Shown here one piece after another: positions 1-12,589 of a stretch of 51,097 bases of DNA. Each line of letters opens with the position of its first letter. Positions within the stretch are counted from its first letter, which is position 1. Below the pieces are notes generated by a model. The model was not told where the DNA came from, made no database searches, and saw only the letters and a program-made list of their open reading frames with translations. Source of the DNA: Lingula anatina (taxonomy: Eukaryota > Brachiopoda > Lingulata > Lingulida > Lingulidae); NCBI RefSeq assembly GCF_001039355.2, contig NW_019775450.1, positions 225,641 to 276,737 on the forward strand. The letters are read 5' to 3'. Both the position numbers and the translations under genes were made by a program.

Positions 1-2140
1 GGGGCGGGCATTTCCTGTGTCCCAGTGAATGGTGTAGAAGTCTACACAGTGGGGTTTCACTTGTGCTGCGCGAGTTACGCATAGATACGACTCTCACAGG
101 CGTGTCTGACATTTTCCAAATTTTTTTTTTCCAATTTACCAAAATAGAAAACTCTTTATATGTAGGTATTTTTAATTATTGATGCTTATAATATACCGTT
201 ATTTTGGAGTGATGTGGTTAAAGTCTACCACCTGCCCCAAGTGAGGTTTATAATACTGTATATGAAATATGTAAATTAATTAATTGGCTAACAACTATCG
301 GTCTTTTCTTGTATGCTTTAAAAGTCACAGTTGAGAACGGAGTCCAGTTTATAAAACTTCTTTATTTGGAGATACATGGAAGTCGAGATGTGAGTCGGGT
401 TCTATGGTAAGGCAAAGGTTTTACCTGCTAATGGTAAATACATGTAGATTATCAGTAAGGGGATATCGTTCCTACCCAATACAGCTATGACAGAGTACTT
501 TAACACTGAAAATAGACATAGTTATATATATATATATATATATTAGTGTGTGTTTGTAAGTTACCCTCTACCAGGGCGGTATTTTTTACTATGAGGACAT
601 TTTCTCTGATGCAACCGCGTAACCACGCCCTTCGAGTTGGCCCAGGGCACAAGTCATAACTGCTGTTGTCTAATCCTTTGTAAACTAGGGATTTTGTTCG
701 TTATCGATCCCCACTGTCTCATAGACCCCATTCAGATGAGGGAACTAACTAGTTCGAGGGTCAAATATGACCGACCCACTTGAATACCTTCCCACGGGAT
801 ATCTATTCAGTGTCTATTAGCAAATTAGATGCCAATTTTTGTAGTTGGTCGCCATATTTGACCCTCGGACCAGTTACCCCTATCCTGAATGGGACCCTAG
901 GGAAGGCCCTGCCTATGATCTCTATTGACGACACATCTGGTAGGGTATGAGATCGTTCCAGGCTGTAGATTTTACGCCAATATTGCTTTGCACAATGTTG
1001 CTGGATGATTATACAGACAGTTCATTGAGTGGTTCTGACATGAACAGCACTGTCCTTTTGTTTCCGCGCAAAACGCCACATTCACAAGAGTTACCAAGTT
1101 TCCCAATGTACATGTATTGACACCATTCAGCTGTCCTGAACAATCTTGTCTTGCAGCAGCAAATGCCATTGACTGCATCATTCGTGTACAAGTGGCCTGC
1201 TCATGTAAGACCAAAAATGAAGTGGAATGGGGAATTTTTTTTATTTTTTTTTTTTATTTTATTTTTTTTTTATTCACGCGTGAAGTATACAGTAGTTGGC
1301 AAGAAAAATAATTTTGTGAAAAAAAAAATTAAATGATGCAAGCTTGAGAGCGTTTCAATATGTCGTTTCCATGTACCTTTTGCAAACCCGAGGTCCCAGC
1401 GGACGATTTTTGTTTGCTGTTTTTTATCTTAATGATTGCAATACCAAAATTACTCCTGGCGTCTTAAGGCAATTCCACAGGTCGGGGGAACAAACCCAGA
1501 GCAGTTTTGCAAGAGGTTTCTGGCAGTCCCGATATTCAAAACGGGGGGGAAATGTCATTACATTAATATTCAAATATTGGCATGTTCTTTGAAGACAAAA
1601 ATGTTGAAAGCTATCTGTTGCAGACTAGGACTTAATTCCTGACGATGTGGTCAGTTCTCTATAGCAGAGTGACCCATTTGACCGCCGTCTAAAAAGAATC
1701 GCGAAAAAAGCGCACTTATCCCGTGTCGTAGCTCACTTCATCCTTAGTATTCACATGGCCTTGAAAAATGGTGTTGAGATTTAAGTCCACCTCTAAATAC
1801 GGCAAAACTCTCAGCATATTCAGAACGTCATTATGACATCACCATGCCGTTTAAAAAACTTTATGGTATCGTTATAATAACCTTTTGTGTCCGTTGGCCA
1901 TTTACCACTTTTTTCCTTCGATACGCCTTACATTGGAGCAGATACACCTGCCAGACATATTTCACGTACCTAAAAAATGTTAAAGCAATATGCAGTGAGG
2001 TAAAAAAAAAATCACAAAGTACATCAATCCCTATCAGAAAAAACGGGACTTACGGGTACAAGTGCTCGGTTGATATGAGACCAAGTTATAAAACGGGATT
2101 TTGAAAATGCCAGGATTTAAACCTAATCTTCAATACTCAC
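1..2140. other. AT-rich spacer or 3' intron of the SDR gene, no gene recognised
   Basis: No exon with convincing protein similarity was seen here on either strand. The last coding exon of the minus-strand dehydrogenase gene, expected to hold about 12-25 residues, should lie to the left of 2141. I could not pick it out, so it is either within this stretch and too short to recognise or outside the window. The stretch contains a short TA microsatellite (522-544), a partial copy of the 'ccctctaccagggc' element near 562-640 and one inverted-repeat element at 726-894. Confidence 0.5.
726..894. mobile_element. Inverted-repeat element, 'gcattcagaacagcgg' family (copy 1)
   Basis: Left end ccattcagatgagggaac, right end its near reverse complement, with the internal 'gggtcaaatatgaccgaccc' and 'ttcccacggg' words shared by the other copies at 2841-2954, 6267-6451 and 16791-16965. 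This is the most diverged copy. Confidence 0.8.
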
Positions 2141-3839
2141 GTTAACGTTAGGAGGAGCGCCAAGTGCATAGATTAAAGCATCTGCCACGTCTTCCGCCCT
2201 CAGACTCTGTCAAAAACACAAGGTGTTCAGACACAGAGTTAAACCGGACCAGGTTAGGTTGAGATGACGTCACAAAATTCCAATGGTCGGAAGAAGTCGG
2301 AAGAAGTTTTTAAAGAGTGATAGGGTAAGCTTAACCAAGGATCTATCTGAAAACATACCATAGGTTTAAAACTTTTCCATTAGATTTTGACGCCATCTTC
2401 CTTTAAACCTGGTTGGACTTATTCCTGTGTGTTTTTGTTAATCCGCTTTTACGTCTTTTTACACTACCGCCAATCAAATGCGCAAATGGAACTTTATAAC
2501 ATTCTAAGCTAAGAATTAATATTTTTTGCCACGAAAGTCAGCCGGCAAGTTGGATGTACAAAAAGCTTTTTAAAAAATTATGGTGGCTCAGAGTAAGTCA
2601 AAGTTTATTATTCATTAATATTATCTTTTTATGGACGGTATGGTGAAACAAACCTTTAAAAAAGACAATATGTAGCACAATATTCGATTACCCTTGAATA
2701 CGTGGCCCATGAAATAGACCTAAGAAGTTCACATCGCAACTACGTGACTCTATCTGTGATGGGGATCGAAATGACAACCCGTCTCTGATCTTATCGTCCG
2801 GTGATGTTAGGGAGATTATTTCCGGTTTAAATTAGTTATAGGCTGCATTCAGAACAGCGGATAGACATTGAATAGGTTCCCCGTGGGGAAGTGTTCATGT
2901 GGGTCGGCCATATTTGACCCGTGGACTAGTTAGTCCCCTGTTCTGAATGCGGCCATATTATGTGCCCGGAAACAGATCGACGTACGTACCACTGTAGCAG
3001 TAAAGGGCGGTAAGCCATGATCCTTTAAACCTCTAGCCAACGGAGTGTCCGTCAAACTGGGGCTGATGATCTAAAAAGTGGAGTGACCAAGATGTATTCC
3101 ATTTCTTAGGCAGTACACATACAGTAGGCCTACATCTTAATCTTAATCAGGAACATTGTCGACTGCGGATCTAGAGTATTACACTCTAAGAAATCGCGTC
3201 GATGCTTTTAAAGAATACAATGCGCATTTGGTCTATATGTATTAATAATAATAATAATATTTTGGGGGGAATTAATTTTTTTCATAAAGTTTAAATATAC
3301 TATATTTAATAATAATTAAATATGAAGCATTTTAAGTCTTTTAAAAATGAATTAAACCCATAAAACCATTCGGATTTCCTTGGAGTCCCAGTCGGTGTAA
3401 TTTTGAAAACAAAATGCCCCTGGCAAAATGTCTCTGGCTTTTCTCTTTAACATTTATTTGTTGCAGAGAAAAATATATTGAGAGGTGATAATACAAAATT
3501 ATAAATGATAAATTCTCTGTCTCTCACCGTGGTGCGGATCCTGGTGTTGGCATTTCGCAGTTCATGGCGGAGACCTTCCGTCAGAGCCTGCAGAGCAAAC
3601 TTGGAGCCGGCGTAGAAGTGAGACAGCGTCCCTTCACGTACCTGACGGCAACTTACGCTGGAAAACGAGGGGGATCATACATGTTTTTGGACAACTCAGA
3701 CCGGAGACCGACCAAGAGACGTCAGAAAGCGATCAAATCGTTTAACACGTTTCCATTGGCAGTAAATACTGATAGATACAGGCGCTATATAATCTGGTTC
3801 TCTTCCAGCGATAACTTACGCACAAATACATTCACCCAC

Positions 3840-3890
<51 letters not shown>

Positions 3891-5112
3891 AGGGATAGTG
3901 GCTCACCTGCCGATGTTAATTATATGGCCATCATCCACATTACGCTCTCTCATAGACTTTATAGCCAGCTGTGTGACGATTGTCACAGCGAACACATTCA
4001 ACTAAAAATATACCATCGCAATGCTTAAAGAGAAAAACTCCAATTATAACATCTTTACACGACAATAGGCAAAGACTATAATAAGCTCAATACATATCCA
4101 TCTGCAAGGTGCAGAGAAAGATTTTTTAAAAATATGTTTCATTTTTTATATAGTTTAGGTTTATGCCCTTCTCTTGGTCTATCAGAAATCTCTTTCTTTG
4201 CCTTCATTTAACTACCAGATGAGTTTCACGAGTGGTAGGCCAAAAGCATTTTCTCAGCCTATGTTCCTAATCACATTTTAAAAGTAATTCTAAAAGACTA
4301 AATGGTTTATGGTACTGTAAAGTCATCTTCTCAAAGCTTAAATCACACCGAAGACCTCGTAAGCACTTTGGACTAAAACAGCTTGCTTACATCTAGAACG
4401 GTTTTAAAATCCTCTCTTTCCCCCGTAAGTAGAGGCGAGGCCAGATTGACGCCGGCGTTGTTTACACACACGTCCACCCCTCCGACCTCCTCTTTGATGG
4501 CCCGGAACATGGAGTCAATCTCGTCCGTTATCGTGAGATCGCATTTGATGGGGATGAACTTTCCCTTTTCCTCTTCTAATTCCTTTGCTAATTTCTAGAG
4601 TAGTGTAACATTTAATATTACTATATAATAATGACAATCCTAATAATAATAACAAGTTTATTTAAAATAGTTGCAACCGTAAGACTGAAGATGCACAGAT
4701 ATATAAATTCCAATAAAAAATTAAAATAAATGAATAACATTAAGTTCAAAATAAAGACATTCCTATAAAAGAAAAAGAGATTTAAGTGTTACGGAATCCT
4801 TCTGTTTTAAATTTTGGCACATGTAGAGATTAATGTTCAGTGAAAAGTTTTCGTTTTTTATCTTAATTGTGTGATATTTCATTACATATAATCAAACACA
4901 CAAGTAACGCCTGTAACGATTCACTGGTCAAGATAAAAATTACTAACACTACATGCGGACATTTTGTAATTGAAAGTTACCTGAAGAGCGTCCAAATGTC
5001 TGGCGCATCCAACGACCACCATACCGTTCTTCACCAGTGCTCGGCAGATGGCAGCACCTATACCGAGGGAGGCTCCTGTTACTAAGGCAACGCGTCCTGT
5101 CCAACGTTCCAT
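2141..5112 (-). CDS. Short-chain dehydrogenase/reductase, DHRS11-like (3' end not found)
   Basis: Six minus-strand exons join in frame: 4981-5112, 4391-4594, 3907-4001, 3528-3657, 2990-3070 and 2141-2206, giving 236 residues. The family is normally about 260, so a short last exon is missing. The start ATG is at 5112. Seen in the protein: the TGxxxGxG cofactor-binding motif at residues 12-19, NNAG at 89-92, and the tetrad Asn114, Ser146, Tyr159, Lys163 with the YxxxK spacing. The stretch [11 protein letters not shown] at about 131-141 is a strong match to what I recall of animal DHRS11. The predicted role is an NADP(H)-dependent cytosolic oxidoreductase; in vertebrates DHRS11 acts on steroid and other ketones, but substrate cannot be read from the sequence. 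Intron phases are 0, 0, 2, 0, 0. The 249-base intron at 3658-3906 contains a CA/GA microsatellite. Confidence 0.85.
2841..2954. mobile_element. Same family, shortened copy (copy 2)
   Basis: Both tips (ggctgcattcagaacagcgg and ccgcattcagaac reversed) are present, but about 60 bases between the left tip and the centre are missing. The centre reads in the orientation opposite to the other copies. Confidence 0.85.
3837..3891. repeat. (CA)n(GA)n microsatellite
   Basis: A compound CA then GA dinucleotide tract lies inside the short SDR intron, between the exons ending at 3907 and starting at 3657 on the minus strand. Confidence 0.95.
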
Positions 5113-5701
5113 TACCCTCTGATTGTATACAGTCGTTCAGTGCTAAAGTAGGAAAAGAAACGATCGAAGTTAAAATGACATTACGGGGAAAACAAAATAA
5201 GAAATCCAGTCGGGTAGACAGCTTCTGAGAGATCAAGAGGCAATGGCAAACCCCAGGTGGAGGGAGAGTGTTGTATACGCTCCTAATATATAGGCCTACC
5301 GTAGAGTTAATACATATATTCTATACATACAGTGTATATACTACATACCAGTGACCTACCGGTAAGGCTACATGTATCTTCTTTCAACGGTAGGCCCCTA
5401 CTAATAGGCCAACAACATGCACATATGCTAGTAGGGCCTACTTACTGTTTGTGCGAAATCAAAGTAATTGCAATAACACTGTGCACACAGTCTATTTAAA
5501 CTCACACCCTGAGGTAATCGGAGACATGCCGCTGCTTGCAAAAGTTAGTGTTCACTCACGGAAGACTTTTAAATTACTAGGTCATGCAATATAGTAAACA
5601 AGATAATATGTTAGTCACAAAACATGCTGCTCCCCGAGGGGTAGGCCTACATGTACTGTAGCACATGAGGGACCATTCCCAGACCCTATCGTACTAACTG
5701 T

Positions 5702-5892
5702 GGATCGATCTATCTCCGAGGTGATTCTCACTAAATTGCAACCAGCTTAAGCGGCTTAGATGTCTGTCACACCTACTTAAGCTGCTAGGGGGTAAATAAT
5801 TATCGTTTAGCAGCTTCAGTAGTCGTGACAGACATCTAAGCCGCTTAAACTGAAAGCGATTTAGCAAGAAACCTCTCCGAGATAGATCGATC
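5702..5892. mobile_element. Inverted-repeat element, 'gatcgatctatctcc' family (copy 1)
   Basis: The ends ggatcgatctatctccgag and its reverse complement bound an element with a second, inner inverted repeat (agcggcttagatgtctgtca and its complement) around a short A/T centre. The whole element could fold into one long hairpin. Confidence 0.88.
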
Positions 5893-6266
5893 CTGTTAGA
5901 TCGATCTAGGTTTGAGAACCCAGTCTTAGAGCCAAGTACAGAGAGTATAGAACGTATAAGGCCTACATGCACTAGCCCAACCTTGTATATACACGTATAC
6001 CGCGTCACTTTGACGTCGAACTCAACGTTGATCAATTGCAACTTTCTCCTGTCAGCCGAAGATATTAACCTACAAATTTTAAGAAAATTTCCTATAGGAC
6101 GCCCTATAGGACTCTATGGGACTCTATACGAACTCTATCAGACATCCTATACAGGACGCCCTAGAGGAAACTTGCCCTTATAGGACCCCACGTTCCATAA
6201 GGCCCAATAGGAAATTCCCGTAAATATACGTGAAGGTGCACGTAAACATTTACACGTATGTTTTAA

Positions 6267-6451
6267 GGGCGCATTCAGAACAGCGGACTAAATCGTCCTC
6301 AGATCAAATATGGCCGACCCACTTGAATGCTTGTTGCTTAATTCTCGCGAAGAATGTATTCACTGTCTATTGGAGGGTTACATGGCAAGCTTTTAAGTGG
6401 GTCGCCATATTTGATCCACGAACTGGTAAGTCCGCCGTTCTGCATGCGCCC
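6267..6451. mobile_element. Same family, full-length copy (copy 3)
   Basis: The ends gggcgcattcagaacagcgg and its near reverse complement bound a 185-base non-coding body with the shared 'tattcactgtctatt' centre. Confidence 0.9.
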
Positions 6452-6650
6452 TTAGAGATCCATGTGGCCTTGAGTTCCAAGGTCCCAGGAAACTCACCTT
6501 ATCAACAATCAACCGGCATTCCCGTTCAGATACCTCACCTTTAAATACATGGAATAGAAAGGTGAGCTTTGGGGTCTCTAGATCTGAAACTCGCGGAGCT
6601 CAGAGAATGGTGACCGTGCATGTCCCGTGATCTGGATAAGCAGATAAGAC

Positions 6651-6922
6651 AGTGACGGGCGGATCCAGGATTATTTGAAGGAGGGGGCTTGGATGCGACG
6701 CCGACCCTCCGTCTAGCTCCCCCCTTTGGAGTGGGGTTCGTGGCCCGCTTAAGTGCCTTGAAAGATTTTGGTATTTTAGAGGCGCCATTCGGTACGGCTT
6801 AGAACTATGATTCAGCTAGTCAAAATTTTAATTTGAAGAGGGGACCATTAGTGTGATTATTTTTTCAGAAATCAAAGGGGGGAACGGATCCCCCTGTCAC
6901 TCCCCCTAAATCCGCCACTGAG
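6651..6922. mobile_element. Inverted-repeat element, 'gcggatccaggattattt' family (copy 1)
   Basis: The left end gggcggatccaggattattt and right end aaatccgccactg bound a 270-base body with C/G-rich runs. The copy at 21979-22242 is the same element in the opposite orientation. Confidence 0.8.
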
Positions 6923-8425
6923 TGATAAGACTTCGCTAAAATAGCCGATGTACACTATTACTCTAGCCAATACATATTTGCAGCCAAATTCCTCGTAGAC
7001 GAACATATACTCTTAAAACAATATATTTGCTTTAAAATTATTATACCTGACCTCAATCTCCTAGCCTAAAGCGAGTCAATTTTGACTTCCAAGTTCAGCA
7101 GCTTCCGTTACGCTAGTTCATGACTGCAGTCTTTCGAGCCTTATTAGCTGATACAAGGTCGACACGTAAAAGATAAAAAGATAACACCCCGCCACAACGA
7201 CATTTTCAGGTCAGTGTATATGTACTAGTGCTCCGTATTTCTGGCCGCAGCCTCCTCCGACCCGGCGTCATCACGCTCGACTGTAAACTTAATTGGTTAA
7301 TTAACTGGGTAAATTAACCTAAAAACCATATAAGACGACTTGAGATTACCCTGCTAGTCTACTATTACGGAAAAAATATTTTCGCGCACATGTTAATGAA
7401 ACTACGTTGGCCTATTGACCGCCATCTTTCAAATTTTACTCTCCATGATTTATTTTTAAAATGTGTAATATTCAGGTATTATCATTTGTCAGTAACTGTA
7501 CAATAATAACAGAAGAAATGAAAAATTCAGAACAGTCATTGTGCTTCCTGTGTGCCCACATCATCCAAGCTATATATAATACTTAATTGAAACCATCACA
7601 ACAAGCGCAATGCGCGCAATCAAAATTAAACTCCATATTGCAGACCTTCAGTGAGTGTAAGGAAGTTTTTTTTATTATTTTTTCCCAAACAAATTTTATT
7701 TTCATTAACATGAGTGGGAGTATTTTATTTTTCAAGATAATGCCTTTTTGTCACTGTTTTTGATCCTTTAAGCCGATAGTGAGGACTTTGCCTTTATCAC
7801 ACTTGGACCATAAATGTGAACATAGTGGCTCGAGTCTTGTTCACTAAAATGTTTTATTTGTCTTGAATAGATAATGACAAACGCCGATCCCGACAGTTTA
7901 ACAGTAATTCCTTTTCTGACTTTTCATGCATTACGTGTCATAATCTCAGTTTTTTAATGGCCATTTGTAGGTAAAAGTGGTTGGAGATTCAAATCACTAA
8001 AAATGCCTATTATCGGAAAGTAGGCCTATACGTTTAATAAATTTTACCAGACTGCTGCCATACAAACAAATTATTTCCAGAAGTTTTCAGAACACCGTTC
8101 TGTGTCTCAAGAACTGGTGTACATTGAATTTTTTTTTTTTTTTTTTACGCTGCATGATCTGTTTTAATTACATTCGAAGCACGAGCCATCCCGACACTAG
8201 CGGCACCTGGTGTTCACATCCGCGGTCACGAAAATCCCGCATGAAACGAAGGCATTGCGAAATCAGCTGCTTTAATGAGATATTTCTTCATAACCTGGCT
8301 TCTATAAAACTCTTTCCCAATATACCTCTGAAATCATCCGAATATCTAAGAAATTTCTGAGACACCGTTAGATCACCTGGCGTCGTTTAAAGGAAGAGTT
8401 TGAAGGCGTAATCGGCGCGATCGAA

Positions 8426-11400
8426 ATGTCAACAGGTAAGAGACGGTGCCGTGAGGGGAACTTTCTAGATAATGTTGTTCAACACATGTAGGCTATAGGT
8501 AACAATATGAAAGCGGCGGGAGAAGGTATGCATATGGTAATGTGATTTGAATTAAACACACCAGGCTAGAAGAGAGAACCTTTCCTAGACGATTTATATG
8601 ATTGCGTTCTATGATTTCATCGTAACACTACTTGTACGACGTCTTAATTTGCGTCAATATATTGTTGGAGATTTCATCATCGTCAGTTCAATATTACACC
8701 ACACTGGGAGACGTTGCCAGGGCTGTAAATGATCCTGATAGACATTTGTTATATAGAGTTCTTGGAGATTAAAGGAATAATTCCTGATTATCATTCCTGG
8801 GATTTGAACTTATATTCTGTGATGGAACCAGGATGTTAAAAACCGGGGTGGGGTTAGGGTTAGGGTTAGGGTTAGGGTTAGGGTTAGGGTTAGGGGGAGG
8901 GTTAGGGTTAGGGTTAGGGTTANAGGAGGAGGGGTAAAAATGCGTGTTGAGATTCCAGCCTCTTTTTGTAAAGGATTATAATTTTAAAAAACGTCACTTG
9001 TGGGTTCTGTCTTTTTGTATTTCTAATGCAAAGAACTGGCAGTGGAAGTCTATGGTGGTTAATTTACTCAGGAAAGGGTCCCGTTGGGTATTTGCGTTCC
9101 CTGAGGAAACCACTTTTTATTTCCCGAGACGCGTGAAACGCTCATATTATTTAGCGTGATCCGTGAAGCACATTTTCAATGAGATATGAATAGAGATTTA
9201 TTTACTGTGATTTGTGAACTGATGGTTTTACTTCCCGTGAACTGTGATCACTGCTACACCCCCACCCCCCACCCCGCCAAATAGGACCGCAGGGCAGAAA
9301 TCCTCGGTGCGCCGAGTCGTATAATTGTGCAATACGCAGCATATAAGACATCACTTGTGTTGAGCAATATAACCGCAATTAGCATTAGCTGTACTGTGTG
9401 GTAACCGCCAGTGAACAGACAGTGAATTTGAATATTAAACAGTTCGCATTTGAAGAGCGCCTGGGTCATGCGTGCATTGACTTACAGCCTTGTACTATAA
9501 TTAAACTCAAATGAAAACTCGTGGACTGAAACATTATGGCAATGTTGTCAGCATTGTAGCACCCTGCATAACACATAACAGATCTCTATGGCATAGAACT
9601 ACTACTATTACTACGAGAAACGAAGCATTGAATACCTCTGGTATCAGGGTGCATTATAGTTATTTAAATTAATGAATGAATCGGGTTTTTTTAATTTTGA
9701 ATCGGATCAACAATAAAACGCGTCTGAATCTGAAAAATCAGAAGTTCATTAATAATATTAATAATAATGATAATTAATATTAATTAGTAAGATTATAAAA
9801 ATAGAGAATTAACCTTTAGAACAAACGCTGCTCTTAAAATTGATGTATCACAAGAGTATTGTCGGGTGGGAAGTGGGCATGGGGGTCGCGAGTAAAATGG
9901 CAATATTCGCTATCTCTTGTTGTACAATGTATAAGTGTCAGAACATAGTGTGATGTATTGTCGTGTATTTGCCTGTCACGATCCATCCGACTTTGAACAC
10001 TGAAGATCGATTATATACTATCGATCAATGAGAAAATACAAATTGTATGAATTGAAGAAAACGTACTAGTTATATATACCGTTATGTGCACTGGAATTGT
10101 CGATACAAAAATCGATTCCGGTCTGCATATATGAAGGCGTTACGGACATGCTGTGATTTAGATATTATGGTTTTCATGTAATATAACCTTTAGTGGACAT
10201 AGAAAATGATTTCGTTTCAAGTAGCTGCGTGAATATGATCAAGTTCATAACTGAAACAACGCTGCGTGTTTTATCCAGGGGGTTACATGAGGCACTGATC
10301 ACGAAAAGGGAGAATGTTGGGAGGNGCAGAGGAGGGGTAAAAATGCGTGTTGAGATTCCAGCCTCTTTTTGTAAAGGATTATAATTAAAAAAAACGTCAC
10401 TTGGGAGTTCTGTCTTTTTGCATTTCTGTTGCAAAGAACTGGCAGTGGAAGTCTATGGTGGTTAATTTACTCAGGAAAGGGTCCCGTTGGGTATTTGCGT
10501 TCCCTGTGAACTGTGATCACTGCTACACCACCACCACCACCCCCCCCCCCACCCCGCCAAATAGGACCGCAAGGCAGAAATCCTCGGTGCGCCGAGTCGT
10601 ATAATTGTGCAATACGCAGCATATAAGACATCACTTGTGTTGAGCAATGTGACCGCAATTAGCATTAGCTGTACTGTGTGGTAACCGCCAGTGAACAGAC
10701 AGTGAATTTGAATATTAAACAGTTCGCATTTGAAGAGCGCCTGGGTCATGCGTGCATTGACTTACAGCCTTGTACTATAATTAAACTCAAATTAAAACTC
10801 GTGGACTGAAACATTATGGCAATGTTGTCAGCATTGTAGCACCCTGCATAACACATAACAGATCTCTATGGCATAGAACTACTACTACTACGAGGAACGA
10901 AGCATTGAATACCTCTGGTATCAGGGTGCATTATAGCATATGTTATTTAAATTAATGAATGAATCGGGATTTTTAAATCGTGAATCGGATCAACAATAAA
11001 ACGCGTCTGAATCTGAAAAATCAGAAGTTCATTAATAATATTAATAATAATGATAATTAATATTAATTAGTAAGATTATAAAAATAGAGAATTAACCTTT
11101 AGAACAAACGCTGCTCTTAAAATTGATGTATCACAAGAGTATTGTCGGGTGGGAAGTGGGCATGGGGGTCGCGAGTAAAATGGCAATATTCGCTATCTCT
11201 TGTTGTACAATGTATAAGTGTCAGAACATAGTGTGATGTATTGCCGTGTATTTGCCTGTCACGATCCATCCGACTTTGAGCACTGAAGATCGATTATATA
11301 CTATCGATCGATGAGAAAATACAAATTGTATGAATTGAAGAAAACGTACTAGTTATATATACCGTTATGTGCACTGGAATTGTCGATACAAAAATCGATT

Positions 11401-11480
11401 CCGGTCTGCATATATGAAGGCGTTACGAACATGCAGTGATTTAGATATAATGGTTTTCATGTAATATAACCTTTAGTGGA

Positions 11481-11529
<49 letters not shown>

Positions 11530-12528
11530 ACTTTTAGGTGTGTGTGTTTGTGTTTGAGTCAATTCGGAGATATAGACTGGTCTCTGTCATTCGTGGCAGT
11601 AAAGATAAGAATATTGGATCGCAATTTTCTCAACGGTTTATATATATGTGATTAGGGGAAAATGGTTAAAGTATCCTGCGTGGATATGATCAAGTTCATA
11701 ACTGAAACAACGCTGCGTGTTTTATCCAAGGGGTTAGATGAGGCACTGATCACGGAAAGGGAGAATGTTGGGGGGGTGGGGGGTGGGGGGGGGGGAGGGG
11801 GGGGAGAATTCAAAAGGCGAAGATGGAAGGAGAAACAAAAAATAATTTGAATGCCTGGGTCCAGTTTTTAAACGTTTTGTAAAGGTTGTCATTGTCATGG
11901 ATTAGTTTGGTGTCCATGTGTATTGCAAACGGACATATGGTCAAGGAAGATTGAGCCTAAAGGTTCATGAATGTTTCGTAGAATAGGCCACGGGTCTCAT
12001 GGTGCACATGACTACCTGAACATGACTCCACATTAATAAAATCTGTTTTCGAAAACGTCATATATCTCCACCATCATCCCTGGCTTCTCTATCCTCTATC
12101 TCCTAAAGCGTTTGTAATTATCTCAAAGTCTTGTAGCTGAATGTTTTCTTTTTTTCTTTTGGTCTGGAAAGACTTCATTTCTGGCGATCATTTAGCTTTG
12201 AATAATCTGCTCGTTCTTACAGCTTCTCATTTGAACTCCGCGTCGATTGGATATTTGTTTGCGTTTGACGTCAAACATGTCCTTTAAAGCTTGATTAAGA
12301 CGTAAAACATACTATGCTCGTCAGCCCTCAATAAAGCAGATAAAAAAAGAAAGAAGAAAATAACAATAATAATCCCAGACGATACTTTAACCATTTTCCC
12401 CTTATCACATATATATATAAACCGTTGAGAAAATTGCGATCCAATATTCTTATCTTTACTGCCACGAATGACAGAGACCAGTCTATATCTCCGAATTGAC
12501 TCGAATACAAATGCACACACCTAAAAGT

Positions 12529-12589
<61 letters not shown>

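Larger units (their letters stand above)
5113..8425. other. Spacer between divergent SDR and zinc-ribbon/MS4A-like gene 1
   Basis: This 3.3-kb stretch separates two genes transcribed away from each other, so it should hold both promoters. No protein-like open frame was recognised. It contains three inverted-repeat elements (5702-5892, 6267-6451, 6651-6922) and a run of tandem-like 'ctatagg' words near 6090-6185. The 250 bases before 8426 are richer in CpG than their surroundings and may be the 5' leader of the downstream gene. Confidence 0.5.

Noticed and set aside
1009-1191. Cysteine-rich minus-strand frame as the missing last SDR exon
   Set aside because: It lacks the expected short ending of DHRS11 and has no acceptor in the phase required (0).
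8851-8922. TTAGGG tract as a chromosome end
   Set aside because: Sequence and a gene continue on both sides; at most it is interstitial or a misjoin at the N.
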